A stretch of 64,000 nt of DNA from Oscillospiraceae bacterium (GTDB lineage: Bacteria; Bacillota; Clostridia; Oscillospirales; Acutalibacteraceae): assembly GCA_003514385.1 (NCBI GenBank), contig DOQR01000005.1:95553-159552 (forward strand), in the 5' to 3' direction. Of this stretch, positions 55,224-63,856 are shown in pieces. Each line of letters begins with the position of its first letter. Positions within the stretch are counted from its first letter, which is position 1. The translations under genes were made by a program, and so were the position numbers. The notes under the pieces are model-generated. The model was not told the origin of the DNA, made no database searches, and was given only the letters and a program-made list of their open reading frames with translations.

Positions 55224-56564
55224 GTGAGCGAAAAGAAACGAAGTGCAAAAGAGTTCTTCATGGACAACAACAAGAAAAATCTGAAGATATTTATAGCCGT
55301 TGCAGCTGCAATATTGGTGCTTGCGGCTGTAATCTTTGGCGTTTATATTTTTACAAAAGTCGGACTTATCAATATAGATAAGGACGGAAAGGTCGACCCG
55401 GATTATACTCTCGCGCCCGAAGATGAGTTCGACAATATGTATGATGCGGCGGACACTTCCGGTCTTGACGCGCTCATAACGGCGTGGGCGAAGAACGGCG
55501 GCGAAAAATATTCGAGCAAGAATGTTATAAACGTCCTGCTTATCGGCGTTGACGATGCCGAGAGCAACACCGGCCGCTCGGATGCCCTTATCCTGCTCTC
55601 ACTCAACAAGCGCACGAAGAAGATAACCCTCGTCTCTTTCCTGCGTGACAGCTATACATATATGAATATCCCCGACGCGGCGAGAAATCCCGAGCGCTGC
55701 TGCAAGCTCAACCATTCATATAGATGGGGCGGCTATCCCGTTCTTATCGAAACGCTCGAAAACGACTACAAGATAGAAATAGATCACTATATCAGCGTCG
55801 ATTTCAAGAGCTTCCCGAAGCTTATCGATGCGCTCGGCGGCGTGACGTTGAAAATTGAGCCGTATGAGGCGGAGTATATCAACCGCACGACCACTCAGAT
55901 AGATAAGATTCAGTCCGGCGATGCCGTGAAGCTCAACGGAGCGCAGGCGCTCGTCTATACCCGCATCCGCCATGTCGATGCGGCGGGCGACCTCGGCAGA
56001 ACCGCGAGACAGCGCACGATAATAACCGCGCTTATAAAGAGTGCGCAGGGCGCGTCTCTGGGTCAGCTTAACAACGCTATGGATATCGTCCTGCCGAACG
56101 TGCACACGAACTATGGAAGGGGAGAGATAATCTCGCTTTTAACTCAGGCGTTCGCCCAGAAGTGGATGAACTACGATATAGCGCAGATGGTCATGCCCTC
56201 TGAGGGCAACTATGTTGTGGCGAAGCTCTATACTTATTACGGCCGCGTGGCGAGAATGCAGCTTGACACTTGGGTCATTGACTATCCCGTCGCCGCGCGC
56301 GAGCTTCAGCTGGCGCTCTACGGCAAGACGAATATTAATATCGGCAGCGACCATGTCTCGGCGATAGACCTGTATAATCAGGGACTCGTCCCGACCCTCG
56401 GCGGCTCGACCGCCTCCGGCACACGCGCGCAGAGCAACCATACCGCGCCCGCGCAGACGAGTCGGGTTGAAGCTCAGCCGATCGAAGCTCCGACGGCACA
56501 TGAGACTACATCTCCTGCGGCAGAGCCCGTAACGGCGGCAGAACCTGAAGAAGCGAATGATTGA
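55224..56564 (+). CDS. LytR-CpsA-Psr (LCP) family glycopolymer ligase
   Basis: A 446-residue protein. A short basic cytoplasmic start, one membrane segment (about 23-46), then the extracellular LCP domain: NVLLIGVDDAESNTGRSDALILL, RDSYTYMNIP, KLNHSYRWGG, GGVTLKIE and VYTRIRHVDAAGDLGRTARQ, which includes the Asp and Arg residues that bind the pyrophosphate lipid. These enzymes attach teichoic acid or capsule to peptidoglycan. The C-terminal 60 residues are Ala/Thr/Glu/Pro-rich and disordered. The start is GTG 55224 with AAAGGAG seven bases upstream. Confidence 0.92.
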   Translation: MSEKKRSAKEFFMDNNKKNLKIFIAVAAAILVLAAVIFGVYIFTKVGLINIDKDGKVDPDYTLAPEDEFDNMYDAADTSGLDALITAWAKNGGEKYSSKNVINVLLIGVDDAESNTGRSDALILLSLNKRTKKITLVSFLRDSYTYMNIPDAARNPERCCKLNHSYRWGGYPVLIETLENDYKIEIDHYISVDFKSFPKLIDALGGVTLKIEPYEAEYINRTTTQIDKIQSGDAVKLNGAQALVYTRIRHVDAAGDLGRTARQRTIITALIKSAQGASLGQLNNAMDIVLPNVHTNYGRGEIISLLTQAFAQKWMNYDIAQMVMPSEGNYVVAKLYTYYGRVARMQLDTWVIDYPVAARELQLALYGKTNINIGSDHVSAIDLYNQGLVPTLGGSTASGTRAQSNHTAPAQTSRVEAQPIEAPTAHETTSPAAEPVTAAEPEEAND

Positions 56565-56575
56565 GGCATAGTGCT

Positions 56576-57523
56576 ATGACGAACAGCGGCTTTTCTCAGC
56601 TTTTTGACCGGCACGAGCGTGAGGACTATAACGCCACATTGTCGGAAACTGCCATAAGGCAGATGATATCCGAAGAATTTGAAGAGGCGGATAAAATAAT
56701 ATCGGCGGGCTTCGATAAAGAAACGCTAAAGACGCTCGATGCAAACGGCCAGCCGCTTATCCCGACAAGGAAGTCCGACAAATTTCATATGCGAAAGCAT
56801 ACCGCCTGCCAGCAGCCATATTATCATGGGCACTCGTTCTATGAATTTATCTATGTCCTGTCCGGCGAGTGTACCCAGCGCTTCAGAAATCCAGAGCGAA
56901 AATTGACGCTCAAAAAAGGTCAGGCGTGCCTTCTTCCTCCGGGTACGGTGCATTCTCTTGAAAAGAGCCGCAAGGGCGATAATATAATAAAAACCGTCAT
57001 ACCGGCGGAGCTATTTGCAAAATGCACCGAGGGATTGAAACTCGGCAGTGAAATGACCGTGTTTGATAAAACTTCCGAACAGGTCAATTTCATCGTCATG
57101 CGCCTGTTCGGCGAATATTACGGCGGTGCTGACTATTCCGAACGCGCTATTGAAAATTATCTCTCACTTTTATTTATTGAACTTCTGCGCGGTGAGCGCG
57201 ATAGAGACGAGCATCTTGCTGATGAGCTGAATCTCTATTTCGCCGGGAATGTCGGTTCCGCATCTCTTCGTGGTTTCGCGTCAACGCTCGGCTACAGCGA
57301 AAAATACGCCGGGCGCATGATAAAAGAACATCTCGGCACGAGCTTTTCGGAATTATTGCTGTCCTACAAGCTGCAAAAAGCGGCTCAGCTTATAGAAGGC
57401 ACCGATCTTCCGATAGACGAAATCGCCCGCGAGGCGGGGTACAACAACCCGTCGGGGCTTTATAAGCAGTTCTTCGCATCTTACGGCATGACGCCGAACG
57501 CATACAGAAAAATGACAGAATAA
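56576..57523 (+). CDS. AraC-family transcriptional regulator with cupin sensor
   Basis: A 315-residue protein: a cupin domain near residues 80-160 (YYHGHSFYEFIYVLSGE, LKKGQACLLPPGTVHSLE) and two HTH units near 220-312 (GFASTLGYSEKYAGRMIKEHLG, IAREAGYNNPSGLYKQFFASYGMTPNAYRK). It probably senses a sugar. GAGG lies ten bases before the ATG, inside the end of the LCP gene. A terminator separates it from the kinase downstream, so a regulatory role for the LCP or polysaccharide unit is possible but unproven. Confidence 0.9.
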   Translation: MTNSGFSQLFDRHEREDYNATLSETAIRQMISEEFEEADKIISAGFDKETLKTLDANGQPLIPTRKSDKFHMRKHTACQQPYYHGHSFYEFIYVLSGECTQRFRNPERKLTLKKGQACLLPPGTVHSLEKSRKGDNIIKTVIPAELFAKCTEGLKLGSEMTVFDKTSEQVNFIVMRLFGEYYGGADYSERAIENYLSLLFIELLRGERDRDEHLADELNLYFAGNVGSASLRGFASTLGYSEKYAGRMIKEHLGTSFSELLLSYKLQKAAQLIEGTDLPIDEIAREAGYNNPSGLYKQFFASYGMTPNAYRKMTE

Positions 57524-57527
57524 AGTT

Positions 57528-57567
57528 TCCCGGGGATAGAAAAAAGCGTCCCCGGGATATTTTATAT
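57528..57567 (+). terminator. terminator after the AraC gene
   Basis: A perfect 9-bp stem (TCCCGGGGA / TCCCCGGGA) followed by TATTTTAT. Confidence 0.8.
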
Positions 57568-57621
57568 TTCTGCGGAATTTGATAGAATTTGTATTGAAAA
57601 AATACGGAACGGAGCGGTGTT

Positions 57622-58578
57622 ATGAATGTCGGAAGAGTGATCCCGAAATCCCTTGAACCCGAAAAAGCGGCGGAATATGCGCTTGCCGTCTGCGAAGAGG
57701 GACTCGGCAAAAGCGGCGTTAAAACAAAGAATCTCGGCGGCGGATCGTTCGGTACGGCGGTCGGCGTGACCTTCGGCGACGGTAGTGAGGCGGTCGTCAA
57801 GTTTCTGCGCGCCGACGGAATGCTCGAAAAAGAGACTCGCGATTTACAGCTTTTATCCGAAAACTGCGGCGTGCGTATGCCGAAAGTATTATATTCCCGC
57901 GGCGCCGACGGCAGTATACCGCTCGACTGCTATATTATGGACAAAATCGATGGCGGCACGCTCTTTATGTCGTTCGGCAAGCTGCTTTATCCGAAGAGCG
58001 CGAAGCTGGCTTTCGCTGATAAAGTGACCGATGCGCTCCACGGCATCCACGAATGTCGGAGCGACAAATTCGGTGACACAATGAACCCGCAGTTCTCGTC
58101 TTGGCTCGAGTGCTATGAGCCGTTTATGAATGAGGTATATTCGGCTGCAAAACAGCTCTCGGAGGACGGACAGCTGTCCTACGAAATAGTCTCGACCATG
58201 AGCCGCGCGAGAGACAAATTTTCGGATATCTTCTCCCAGTCCATCTCCGACGCCTGCCTTATCCACGGCGATTTGAATGTCGGCAACATAATGGTCGGCA
58301 AGGGACTCCGGATAACCGGTTTCATCGATCCGCTCAACTCCATGTATGCCGACCGCGAATATGATCTGTTCCAGTTCAATAACCTGACCGGTAAACGTTT
58401 CTTCCTATGCAACACATATCTCAAAAAATACGGCGCGAGCGAAAAAGCGGAACAGAAGCTCGCATTTTATGCCCTGTGGAACGAAGTCTATTGCTTTGTA
58501 AAGGCGGGCACGCTCATTCCATTCATCATGAACCCGCTGGTCAAAAATATGAACGCCGTGCTCGGCAGGGGAGTATAA
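57622..58578 (+). CDS. APH/choline-kinase-like small-molecule kinase
   Basis: A 318-residue protein of the aminoglycoside phosphotransferase fold. The catalytic loop is CLIHGDLNVGNIM near residue 215 and the metal-binding segment is TGFIDPLNSMYADREYDLFQF near 232. The ATP lysine probably lies in AVVKFLRAD near 57. Members of this superfamily phosphorylate sugars, choline or fructosamine as often as antibiotics, so a resistance role should not be assumed. GGAG precedes the ATG. The hydrolase gene follows at 3 bases, so the two form an operon. Confidence 0.85.
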   Translation: MNVGRVIPKSLEPEKAAEYALAVCEEGLGKSGVKTKNLGGGSFGTAVGVTFGDGSEAVVKFLRADGMLEKETRDLQLLSENCGVRMPKVLYSRGADGSIPLDCYIMDKIDGGTLFMSFGKLLYPKSAKLAFADKVTDALHGIHECRSDKFGDTMNPQFSSWLECYEPFMNEVYSAAKQLSEDGQLSYEIVSTMSRARDKFSDIFSQSISDACLIHGDLNVGNIMVGKGLRITGFIDPLNSMYADREYDLFQFNNLTGKRFFLCNTYLKKYGASEKAEQKLAFYALWNEVYCFVKAGTLIPFIMNPLVKNMNAVLGRGV

Positions 58579-58580
58579 CT

Positions 58581-59498
58581 ATGGCTTCCGTGCCGGCAAG
58601 AATAACAAGCGCATTGCTCAGCGCCGTGTTTCATTCCCGATTTATAAAGAACGAGAATATGAGCTCGAACGCGGGCGCGGCGACAAAAAATAAAGGTAGC
58701 AGATATAAGCCTCTGAAAGGCTATATCATGACCCGAACTCCCTGCGGCGAATGTTTTGTCGAAAGTCTCATTCCCGAAAAGTCAGGAACGGACACAGTGA
58801 TTTTTCACATTCACGGCGGGAGCTTCAAAATAAAGCTTATTGATGCTTATCGCCGCCTCGCACTGAAATACAGCCGTGCCGCAGGTGGAGCCGCCGTTTT
58901 CAGCGTTGATTACAGAACCATGCCCGAATATATCTTCCCTTCGCAGCTCGACGATGTCATGAGCGCGTGGGATATGCTGACAGCAAAGGGCATAAAGCCC
59001 CAAAATATTGTAGTCCTTGGGGACAGCAGCGGCGCAAATCTGGTGCTCGCCCTCGCGCAGAAGCTTCGTGATTCCGGCAGACCGATGCCACAAAAACTCG
59101 TCTGCTTTTCGCTCTGGGGCGATATGACAGCCTGCGGCGAATCATATGAGCGAAACTGCCACAGCGACCCGTTTTACGGTATTGCAAGGAAAGAAAAATT
59201 CAAAGATCACGAAGCGTATTTCAGACGCCGCCCGAAATATGCCGGAGAGCACGATCTTCTCGACCCGTATCTCTCGGTGTCATTCGCCAATTTTTCAGGC
59301 TTTCCGCCGACAGTCTTTTTCTGCGGTACGGCAGAGGTGGGGGAAAGCGACAGCGACACGGCTTTCGCCAATGCGCTCAGCGCAGGCGTCGATGCGAAGC
59401 TCTATAAATACGACGGACTTTTCCATGATTTCCAGCTTCTTCCGTTCCTGCCGGAGAGCAAAGATGTATTCCGAAAGCTTGAATCTATACTAAAATAA
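58581..59498 (+). CDS. HSL-type alpha/beta hydrolase
   Basis: A 305-residue esterase-like protein. It has the oxyanion motif FHIHGGSF near residue 75, the nucleophile elbow GDSSGAN near 150, DLLDPYLS and the C-terminal YDGLFHDFQLLP, which provides the His of the triad. This is the hormone-sensitive-lipase branch, cytoplasmic, short-chain ester specific. ATG 58581 is chosen because GGGGAG lies just upstream in the end of the kinase gene; a longer frame would overlap that gene by 170 bases. Confidence 0.85.
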   Translation: MASVPARITSALLSAVFHSRFIKNENMSSNAGAATKNKGSRYKPLKGYIMTRTPCGECFVESLIPEKSGTDTVIFHIHGGSFKIKLIDAYRRLALKYSRAAGGAAVFSVDYRTMPEYIFPSQLDDVMSAWDMLTAKGIKPQNIVVLGDSSGANLVLALAQKLRDSGRPMPQKLVCFSLWGDMTACGESYERNCHSDPFYGIARKEKFKDHEAYFRRRPKYAGEHDLLDPYLSVSFANFSGFPPTVFFCGTAEVGESDSDTAFANALSAGVDAKLYKYDGLFHDFQLLPFLPESKDVFRKLESILK

Positions 59499-59534
59499 AA
59501 ACTGCCGAATCTTTTTACGGGTTCGGCAGTTTTG
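59499..59534. terminator. bidirectional terminator
   Basis: A 12-bp stem (AAAACTGCCGAA / TTCGGCAGTTTT) between the convergent hydrolase and flavodiiron genes. Confidence 0.88.
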
Positions 59535-59543
59535 CTTATTCTT

Positions 59544-60695
59544 TTATGCAAGCTCTTTTGCGAGCGCGTCGAGCTGTGCTTTGTTCTCGTCGATCATCGC
59601 GGAACGAATAGTGACAGTACCGATTTGCTCGATATCCTTGCTGTTTTCAAACATCTTCGCCATGTTTCTCGCGGCGGTCGGCGCCCATGAGCCGTTCTCG
59701 ATAAACGCAACTGTGCGCTTCTGATATCCTCGCTCGGTCAGGTGGTCGATGAAGTCGCGCATGAACGGGAATATGCTTCCGTTGTAGGTGGTCGTCGCGA
59801 GCACGAGCTTTCCGTAGCGGAACGCGTCCTCAACAGCCTCCGCCATGTCGCAGCGTGCAAGGTCGTTGACCGCGACTTTTGCGCAGCCGTTGGCTCTGAG
59901 TTGCTCGGCAAGATACTCGACAGCCTTTTTCGTGTTGCCGTATACAGAAGTGTATGCGATGCAGACTCCCTCGCTCTCGACGCCGTAGGATGACCAGATG
60001 TCATAGAGATTCAGATAATATCCGAGATTCTCGCTAAGAACAGGTCCGTGGAGCGGGCATATGACCGCGATATCGAGCCCGGCGGCTTTCTTGAGCAGCG
60101 TCTGCACGGGTCCGCCGTATTTTCCGACGATGCCGAAATAGTATCTTCTCGCTTCGCACGCCCAGTCCTCGTCCGCGTCGAGCGCGCCGAACTTGCCGAA
60201 CGCGTCCGCCGAGAAGAACACCTTGTCCTTTGCGTCGTAAGTCATCATGACCTCCGGCCAGTGAACCATCGGCGCAAAGACGAAATTCAGCTCATGCTCG
60301 CCGAGCGAGAGCGTGTCGCCGTTTTTGACGGAAAGCGAATTTTTGATGAAATCCCCGCCGTAGAAGTTCTTTATCATCGTGAAAGTCTTATCGTTGCCGA
60401 CTATCACAGCGTCGGGATAAGCTGCGGAAAATTCCGCGATGCCCGCCGAGTGGTCGGGCTCCATGTGCTGAACTATGAGATAATCGGGCTGCCTGCCGGC
60501 GAGCGCCGATTCAAGATTTTTGAGCCATTCGGCGGTGAAGTGCCTGTCCACCGTGTCCATGACGGCAACCTTTTTGTCGAGAATGACATATGAGTTATAT
60601 GCCATGCCGTTGGGTACTTCGTACTGACCCTCAAACAGGTCGATTTCGCGGTCGTTTACTCCGATATATTTGATATCTTCGGTGATGTTTGTCAT
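59544..60695 (-). CDS. A-type flavodiiron protein (O2/NO reductase)
   Basis: A 383-residue protein. The metallo-beta-lactamase-like diiron domain shows VQHMEPDHSAG (His, Glu, Asp, His ligands), MVHWPEVMMTYD, SADAFGKFGA and CPLHGPVL. A flavodoxin domain (about 250-383, with YTSVYGNTKKAVEYL and the FMN loops TTYNGSIFP and ENGSWAPTAAR) carries FMN. These cytoplasmic enzymes reduce oxygen to water or NO to N2O and protect anaerobes. AGGAGG precedes ATG 60695. It is a single-gene unit divergent from the XRE-cupin gene. Confidence 0.93.
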   Translation of the reverse strand: MTNITEDIKYIGVNDREIDLFEGQYEVPNGMAYNSYVILDKKVAVMDTVDRHFTAEWLKNLESALAGRQPDYLIVQHMEPDHSAGIAEFSAAYPDAVIVGNDKTFTMIKNFYGGDFIKNSLSVKNGDTLSLGEHELNFVFAPMVHWPEVMMTYDAKDKVFFSADAFGKFGALDADEDWACEARRYYFGIVGKYGGPVQTLLKKAAGLDIAVICPLHGPVLSENLGYYLNLYDIWSSYGVESEGVCIAYTSVYGNTKKAVEYLAEQLRANGCAKVAVNDLARCDMAEAVEDAFRYGKLVLATTTYNGSIFPFMRDFIDHLTERGYQKRTVAFIENGSWAPTAARNMAKMFENSKDIEQIGTVTIRSAMIDENKAQLDALAKELA

Positions 60696-60727
60696 ACCGA
60701 GCCTCCTCACTTCGTTTTCAGTGTTAT

Positions 60728-60756
60728 ATTATAGCATATAAACGCCCGCGTTTCTA
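60728..60756 (-). promoter_or_regulatory. promoter of the flavodiiron gene
   Basis: On the minus strand: TAGAAA, 17 bp with extended TGC, perfect TATAAT. Confidence 0.6.
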
Positions 60757-60810
60757 TTGCAAAAACAACAAAACCGCAATTATTTTTGAGCCTATATTTG
60801 CTCTGTACAC

Positions 60811-60839
60811 TTGAAAAAACTATATATGTAGAGTAAAAT
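60811..60839 (+). promoter_or_regulatory. promoter of the XRE-cupin/acyl-CoA synthetase operon
   Basis: TTGAAA, 17 bp, TAAAAT, about 54 bases before the ATG at 60893. Confidence 0.65.
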
Positions 60840-60892
60840 AATAAAATATAGTTCGCATCAAGACCGCATATATACGGAAAGGAAGGCACAGA

Positions 60893-61441
60893 ATGAACGA
60901 CGAGCTTTTACAGATACCCAAGCGAATTAAGGAACTGCGAGAGATCCTTGAAATATCAATAACCGAAATGGCGGAGAAGCTGAATATCTCCCATGATGAA
61001 TATGAAAAATACGAGTCGGGCGAAAAAGATATCCCCGTCAGCGCGCTCTACGCCATAGCGGCGGCACTCGGCACGGACTGCACCGTGCTCATGACCGGTG
61101 AATCCCCGAGAATGGACAGCTACACTATCGTCAGACGCGGCGACGGAGTTCGAGTTGACAGATATTCGGGCTATTATATCGAGAGCCTTGCTTTTAACTT
61201 CAAGAACCGCCAGATGGAGCCGATGCTCGTCACGCTCGAAGAGCAGGAGACCGAGCCCGCGCTCGTTATGCACTCCGGCCAGGAGTTCAATCTCGTCCTT
61301 GAGGGCAAGGTCAAGGTAACGGTCGGCAAGAATTCGTTTATCCTCAATGAGGGCGACGCTATCTACTTCGATCCGAACCTCCCGCACGGCCAGGCGGCGG
61401 TAGACGGAAGAACAAGATTCCTGACCGTTATCAACGAATAA
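60893..61441 (+). CDS. XRE-family regulator with cupin domain
   Basis: A 182-residue protein: HTH_3 at residues 9-65 (IKELREILEISITEMAEKLNIS, YESGEKDIPVSALYAIAAALG) and a cupin_2 domain at about 105-180 (HSGQEFNLVLEGKVKVTVG, GDAIYFDPNLPHGQ). Such proteins often control the metabolic gene next door and bind its substrate or product. The acyl-CoA synthetase gene begins 33 bases downstream in the same unit. AAAGGAAGG precedes the ATG. Confidence 0.92.
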   Translation: MNDELLQIPKRIKELREILEISITEMAEKLNISHDEYEKYESGEKDIPVSALYAIAAALGTDCTVLMTGESPRMDSYTIVRRGDGVRVDRYSGYYIESLAFNFKNRQMEPMLVTLEEQETEPALVMHSGQEFNLVLEGKVKVTVGKNSFILNEGDAIYFDPNLPHGQAAVDGRTRFLTVINE

Positions 61442-61474
61442 AACTGCGACACCCCCCGAAAGGAAAAAGAAAAA

Positions 61475-63166
61475 ATGGATGATATAATCAAGCGCTTCTG
61501 TCCCCGTTATGATTTTGACAGCTATGAGGATATGAAGCAGAATTTCAAAATAAATGTGCCCGATGATTTCAACTTTGGCTTCGATGTTGTTGATGCATGG
61601 GCGGATATCGAGCCCGAGAAGCTCGCCCTCGTCTGGACGAACGATGCCGGCGACATGGCGCGCTACACCTTCAAAGACATAAAAGACAACAGCAACAGGG
61701 CTGTCAACTTCCTGCTCGAAAAGGGAATAAAGAAGGGCGACATAGTCATGCTCGTCCTGAAGCAGCGCCCCGAAGTTTGGTTTATCATAACCGCGCTCCA
61801 CAAAATCGGCGCAACGGTCATCCCCGCATCGTTCCAGCTGATGAAGAAGGACTATGTCTACCGCATAAATGCGGCGGGCGTCAAAATGCTCATAACCGTC
61901 GGCGACGACGATGTTGTTCAGCACGTCCGTGACTCCCTGCCCGAGTGTCCGAACCTCGAATATTATGTCACCGTCGGCGACAAGCCCGTTGACGGCGCAA
62001 TAGATTACCGCTCCGTTATCGGCGGCTATTCGACCGAGTTTGAGCGCCCGACCGATCCCGAGAAGAGAACCGTTGTCACAGACACGGCTCTGCTCTACTT
62101 CTCCTCCGGCACAAGCGGAATGCCCAAGATGGTGCGCCACGATTTCTCCTCCGCTCTCGGTCAGATAACAACCGCGAGATATTGGCAGTGCGTCAAGGAG
62201 AACAAGATACATATGACCCAGACCGACTCTGGTTGGGCGAAGTTCGCATGGGGCAAAATCTACGGCCAGTGGATCTGCGGTGCGGCTGTCGGCGCATATG
62301 ACACCGAGAAGTTCCATCCGATCGATATGATTGAGGCTATGGAGCGTATCCACCCGAGCACATTCTGCGCCCCCGCGACAATATACCGCTTCCTGATAAA
62401 AGAGGATCTTTCAAAATACGATTTCAGCTACATTGAGCACGCCTGCCTCGCGGGCGAGCCGCTCAACCCCGAGGTTTTCCATCAGATAGAGAGACTGACG
62501 GGCATGAGAATATACGAGGGCTTCGGCCAGAGTGAATCTTCCGTCCTGCTCGCAAACTATCCGTGGGTCGAGATAAAGCCCGGTTCAATGGGCAAGCCCG
62601 CACCCGGCTATGATATCGCCCTGCTCGACGAAAACGGCGAGGAGTGCGAGGACGGTATGGTCGGTTCTATCTGCATCCGTGTCGATCAGGGTCATCCGAC
62701 CGGACTTTTCCGCGATTACTGGAAAGACGACGCCGCGATGGAGAAGAGCTTCAAGTTCGGCTATTATAACACCGGCGACACCGCATGGCGCGACGGCGAC
62801 GGCTACTACTGGTTCGTCGGCAGAAACGACGATGTTATCAAGTGCTCCGGCTACCGCATCGGTCCGTTCGAGGTCGAGAGCGCGCTGATGGAGCATCCGT
62901 CCGTGCTCGAGTGCGCAGTCACCGCTCTGCCGCATCCCGACAGAGGACAGGTCGTCAAGGCGACCATTGTCCTCGCCAAGGGCTATGAGCCGAGCGACGA
63001 GCTTGTCAAGGAGATACAGAACCATGTCAAGCACGCGACCGCACCGTATAAATATCCCCGCGTTGTCGAGTTCGTCAGAGAGCTGCCCAAGACCAGCAGC
63101 GGCAAGATAATGAGAACCGCTATCCGCGCCGCGGATATGCAGAAGCTCCAAAACGAAGGCAAATAA
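61475..63166 (+). CDS. AMP-dependent acyl-CoA synthetase (ACSM-like)
   Basis: A 563-residue class I adenylate-forming enzyme. ATP loop YFSSGTSGMPKMV near residue 209, then FGQSESSVLLANY near 350, YNTGDTAWRDGDGYYWFVGR near 430, the ISGYRIGP-like hinge (here CSGYRIGPFEVES), and the catalytic lysine in KTSSGKIMR near 545. The closest group I recognise is the medium-chain or aryl acyl-CoA ligase type. AAAGGAAAAAG precedes the ATG. The XRE-cupin gene upstream probably regulates it, and a terminator follows. Confidence 0.92.
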   Translation: MDDIIKRFCPRYDFDSYEDMKQNFKINVPDDFNFGFDVVDAWADIEPEKLALVWTNDAGDMARYTFKDIKDNSNRAVNFLLEKGIKKGDIVMLVLKQRPEVWFIITALHKIGATVIPASFQLMKKDYVYRINAAGVKMLITVGDDDVVQHVRDSLPECPNLEYYVTVGDKPVDGAIDYRSVIGGYSTEFERPTDPEKRTVVTDTALLYFSSGTSGMPKMVRHDFSSALGQITTARYWQCVKENKIHMTQTDSGWAKFAWGKIYGQWICGAAVGAYDTEKFHPIDMIEAMERIHPSTFCAPATIYRFLIKEDLSKYDFSYIEHACLAGEPLNPEVFHQIERLTGMRIYEGFGQSESSVLLANYPWVEIKPGSMGKPAPGYDIALLDENGEECEDGMVGSICIRVDQGHPTGLFRDYWKDDAAMEKSFKFGYYNTGDTAWRDGDGYYWFVGRNDDVIKCSGYRIGPFEVESALMEHPSVLECAVTALPHPDRGQVVKATIVLAKGYEPSDELVKEIQNHVKHATAPYKYPRVVEFVRELPKTSSGKIMRTAIRAADMQKLQNEGK

Positions 63167-63183
63167 AATACAGCAAATACAGC

Positions 63184-63214
63184 AAAGCCCCGCCGGTTAT
63201 CCGACGGGGCTTTA
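63184..63214 (+). terminator. terminator after the acyl-CoA synthetase gene
   Basis: AAAGCCCCG / CGGGGCTTT stem, short T-run. Confidence 0.8.
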
Positions 63215-63270
63215 CGCTTGCGATAAATAAGTGCAAAAATTTTTATACCCTCAAACTCCAATTATCAACA

Positions 63271-63585
63271 TCACGATTCGCTGACCCTCGCCGCAACAAA
63301 CATCACCAATATCAAAATAACCATAACACATATTATAAAGCCGAACGTGCAGGCGGCAAGCCCGCATATCCATAATGTCGGACATGCTTTTCTGCTTTCT
63401 CGTGTGATGAAAGAAATAATTACGCCGATAAATGAGAGTATCGGTCCTGCAATTATAACATCGGTATATGTGTATGGCGCGTGATTTGCGCTGTAAAAAT
63501 AAAGCGCAAACGCGAATAATGAGAGTGCGCCGAGTATGAGCGGCGTTGCAATAAATATTTTGTTTTCGGATATTTTATTCTTCAT
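63271..63585 (-). CDS. small four-span membrane protein, unknown function
   Basis: A 104-residue protein with three to four hydrophobic segments (ATPLILGALSLFAFALYFY, VIIAGPILSFIGVIISFI, LWICGLAACTFGFIICVMVILIL), an arrangement like DUF4190-type proteins. ATG 63585 has GGGACAGG upstream; a longer frame to 63627 lacks a ribosome site. Function unknown. Confidence 0.6.
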   Translation of the reverse strand: MKNKISENKIFIATPLILGALSLFAFALYFYSANHAPYTYTDVIIAGPILSFIGVIISFITRESRKACPTLWICGLAACTFGFIICVMVILILVMFVAARVSES

Positions 63586-63617
63586 TGCCTGTCCCTGTGC
63601 TGTATTTACAAACAACA

Positions 63618-63656
63618 GCCGCAGCAAACTGCTGCGGCCGCTCGGTTTTTTATATA
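63618..63656 (+). terminator. orphan terminator-like hairpin
   Basis: CCGCAGCA / TGCTGCGG stem followed after eight bases by six T. No plus-strand gene lies before it, so it could be left from a lost gene. The rest of 63660-63856 is G+C-rich and contains a second dyad (GCCCCT..AGGGGC near 63818-63838); I see no supported gene in it. Confidence 0.35.
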
Positions 63657-63856
63657 CGGTTCATTTGTTTTTTACATCTTCTCAAACCGCTCAACATCTG
63701 TCACGAACCGTTTTGGCGCGGATCGCCGTCGGGCGGTGTGTCGCCGGGCTGCTGTCCGGGTTGTCCGCCTTGTCCTCATTTTCCCCAAGTCAAGAGTCGG
63801 GAAAAACACCCGAAAAATGCCCCTATTGCGTAACAGGGGCGCAGAAATGAGAGCTT

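Noticed and set aside
57622-58578. Aminoglycoside resistance gene
   Set aside because: Only the general APH fold motifs are present; the operon partner is an esterase and the superfamily is mostly metabolic.
60956-62353. A 465-codon open frame on the minus strand
   Set aside because: Opposite the XRE-cupin and acyl-CoA synthetase genes, which carry clear family motifs.
63536-63850. A 104-codon plus-strand frame ending in KCPYCVTGAQK
   Set aside because: It begins antisense to the small membrane gene, contains the hairpin at 63618 and has no ribosome site; the C-terminal part might be a gene remnant but cannot be supported.
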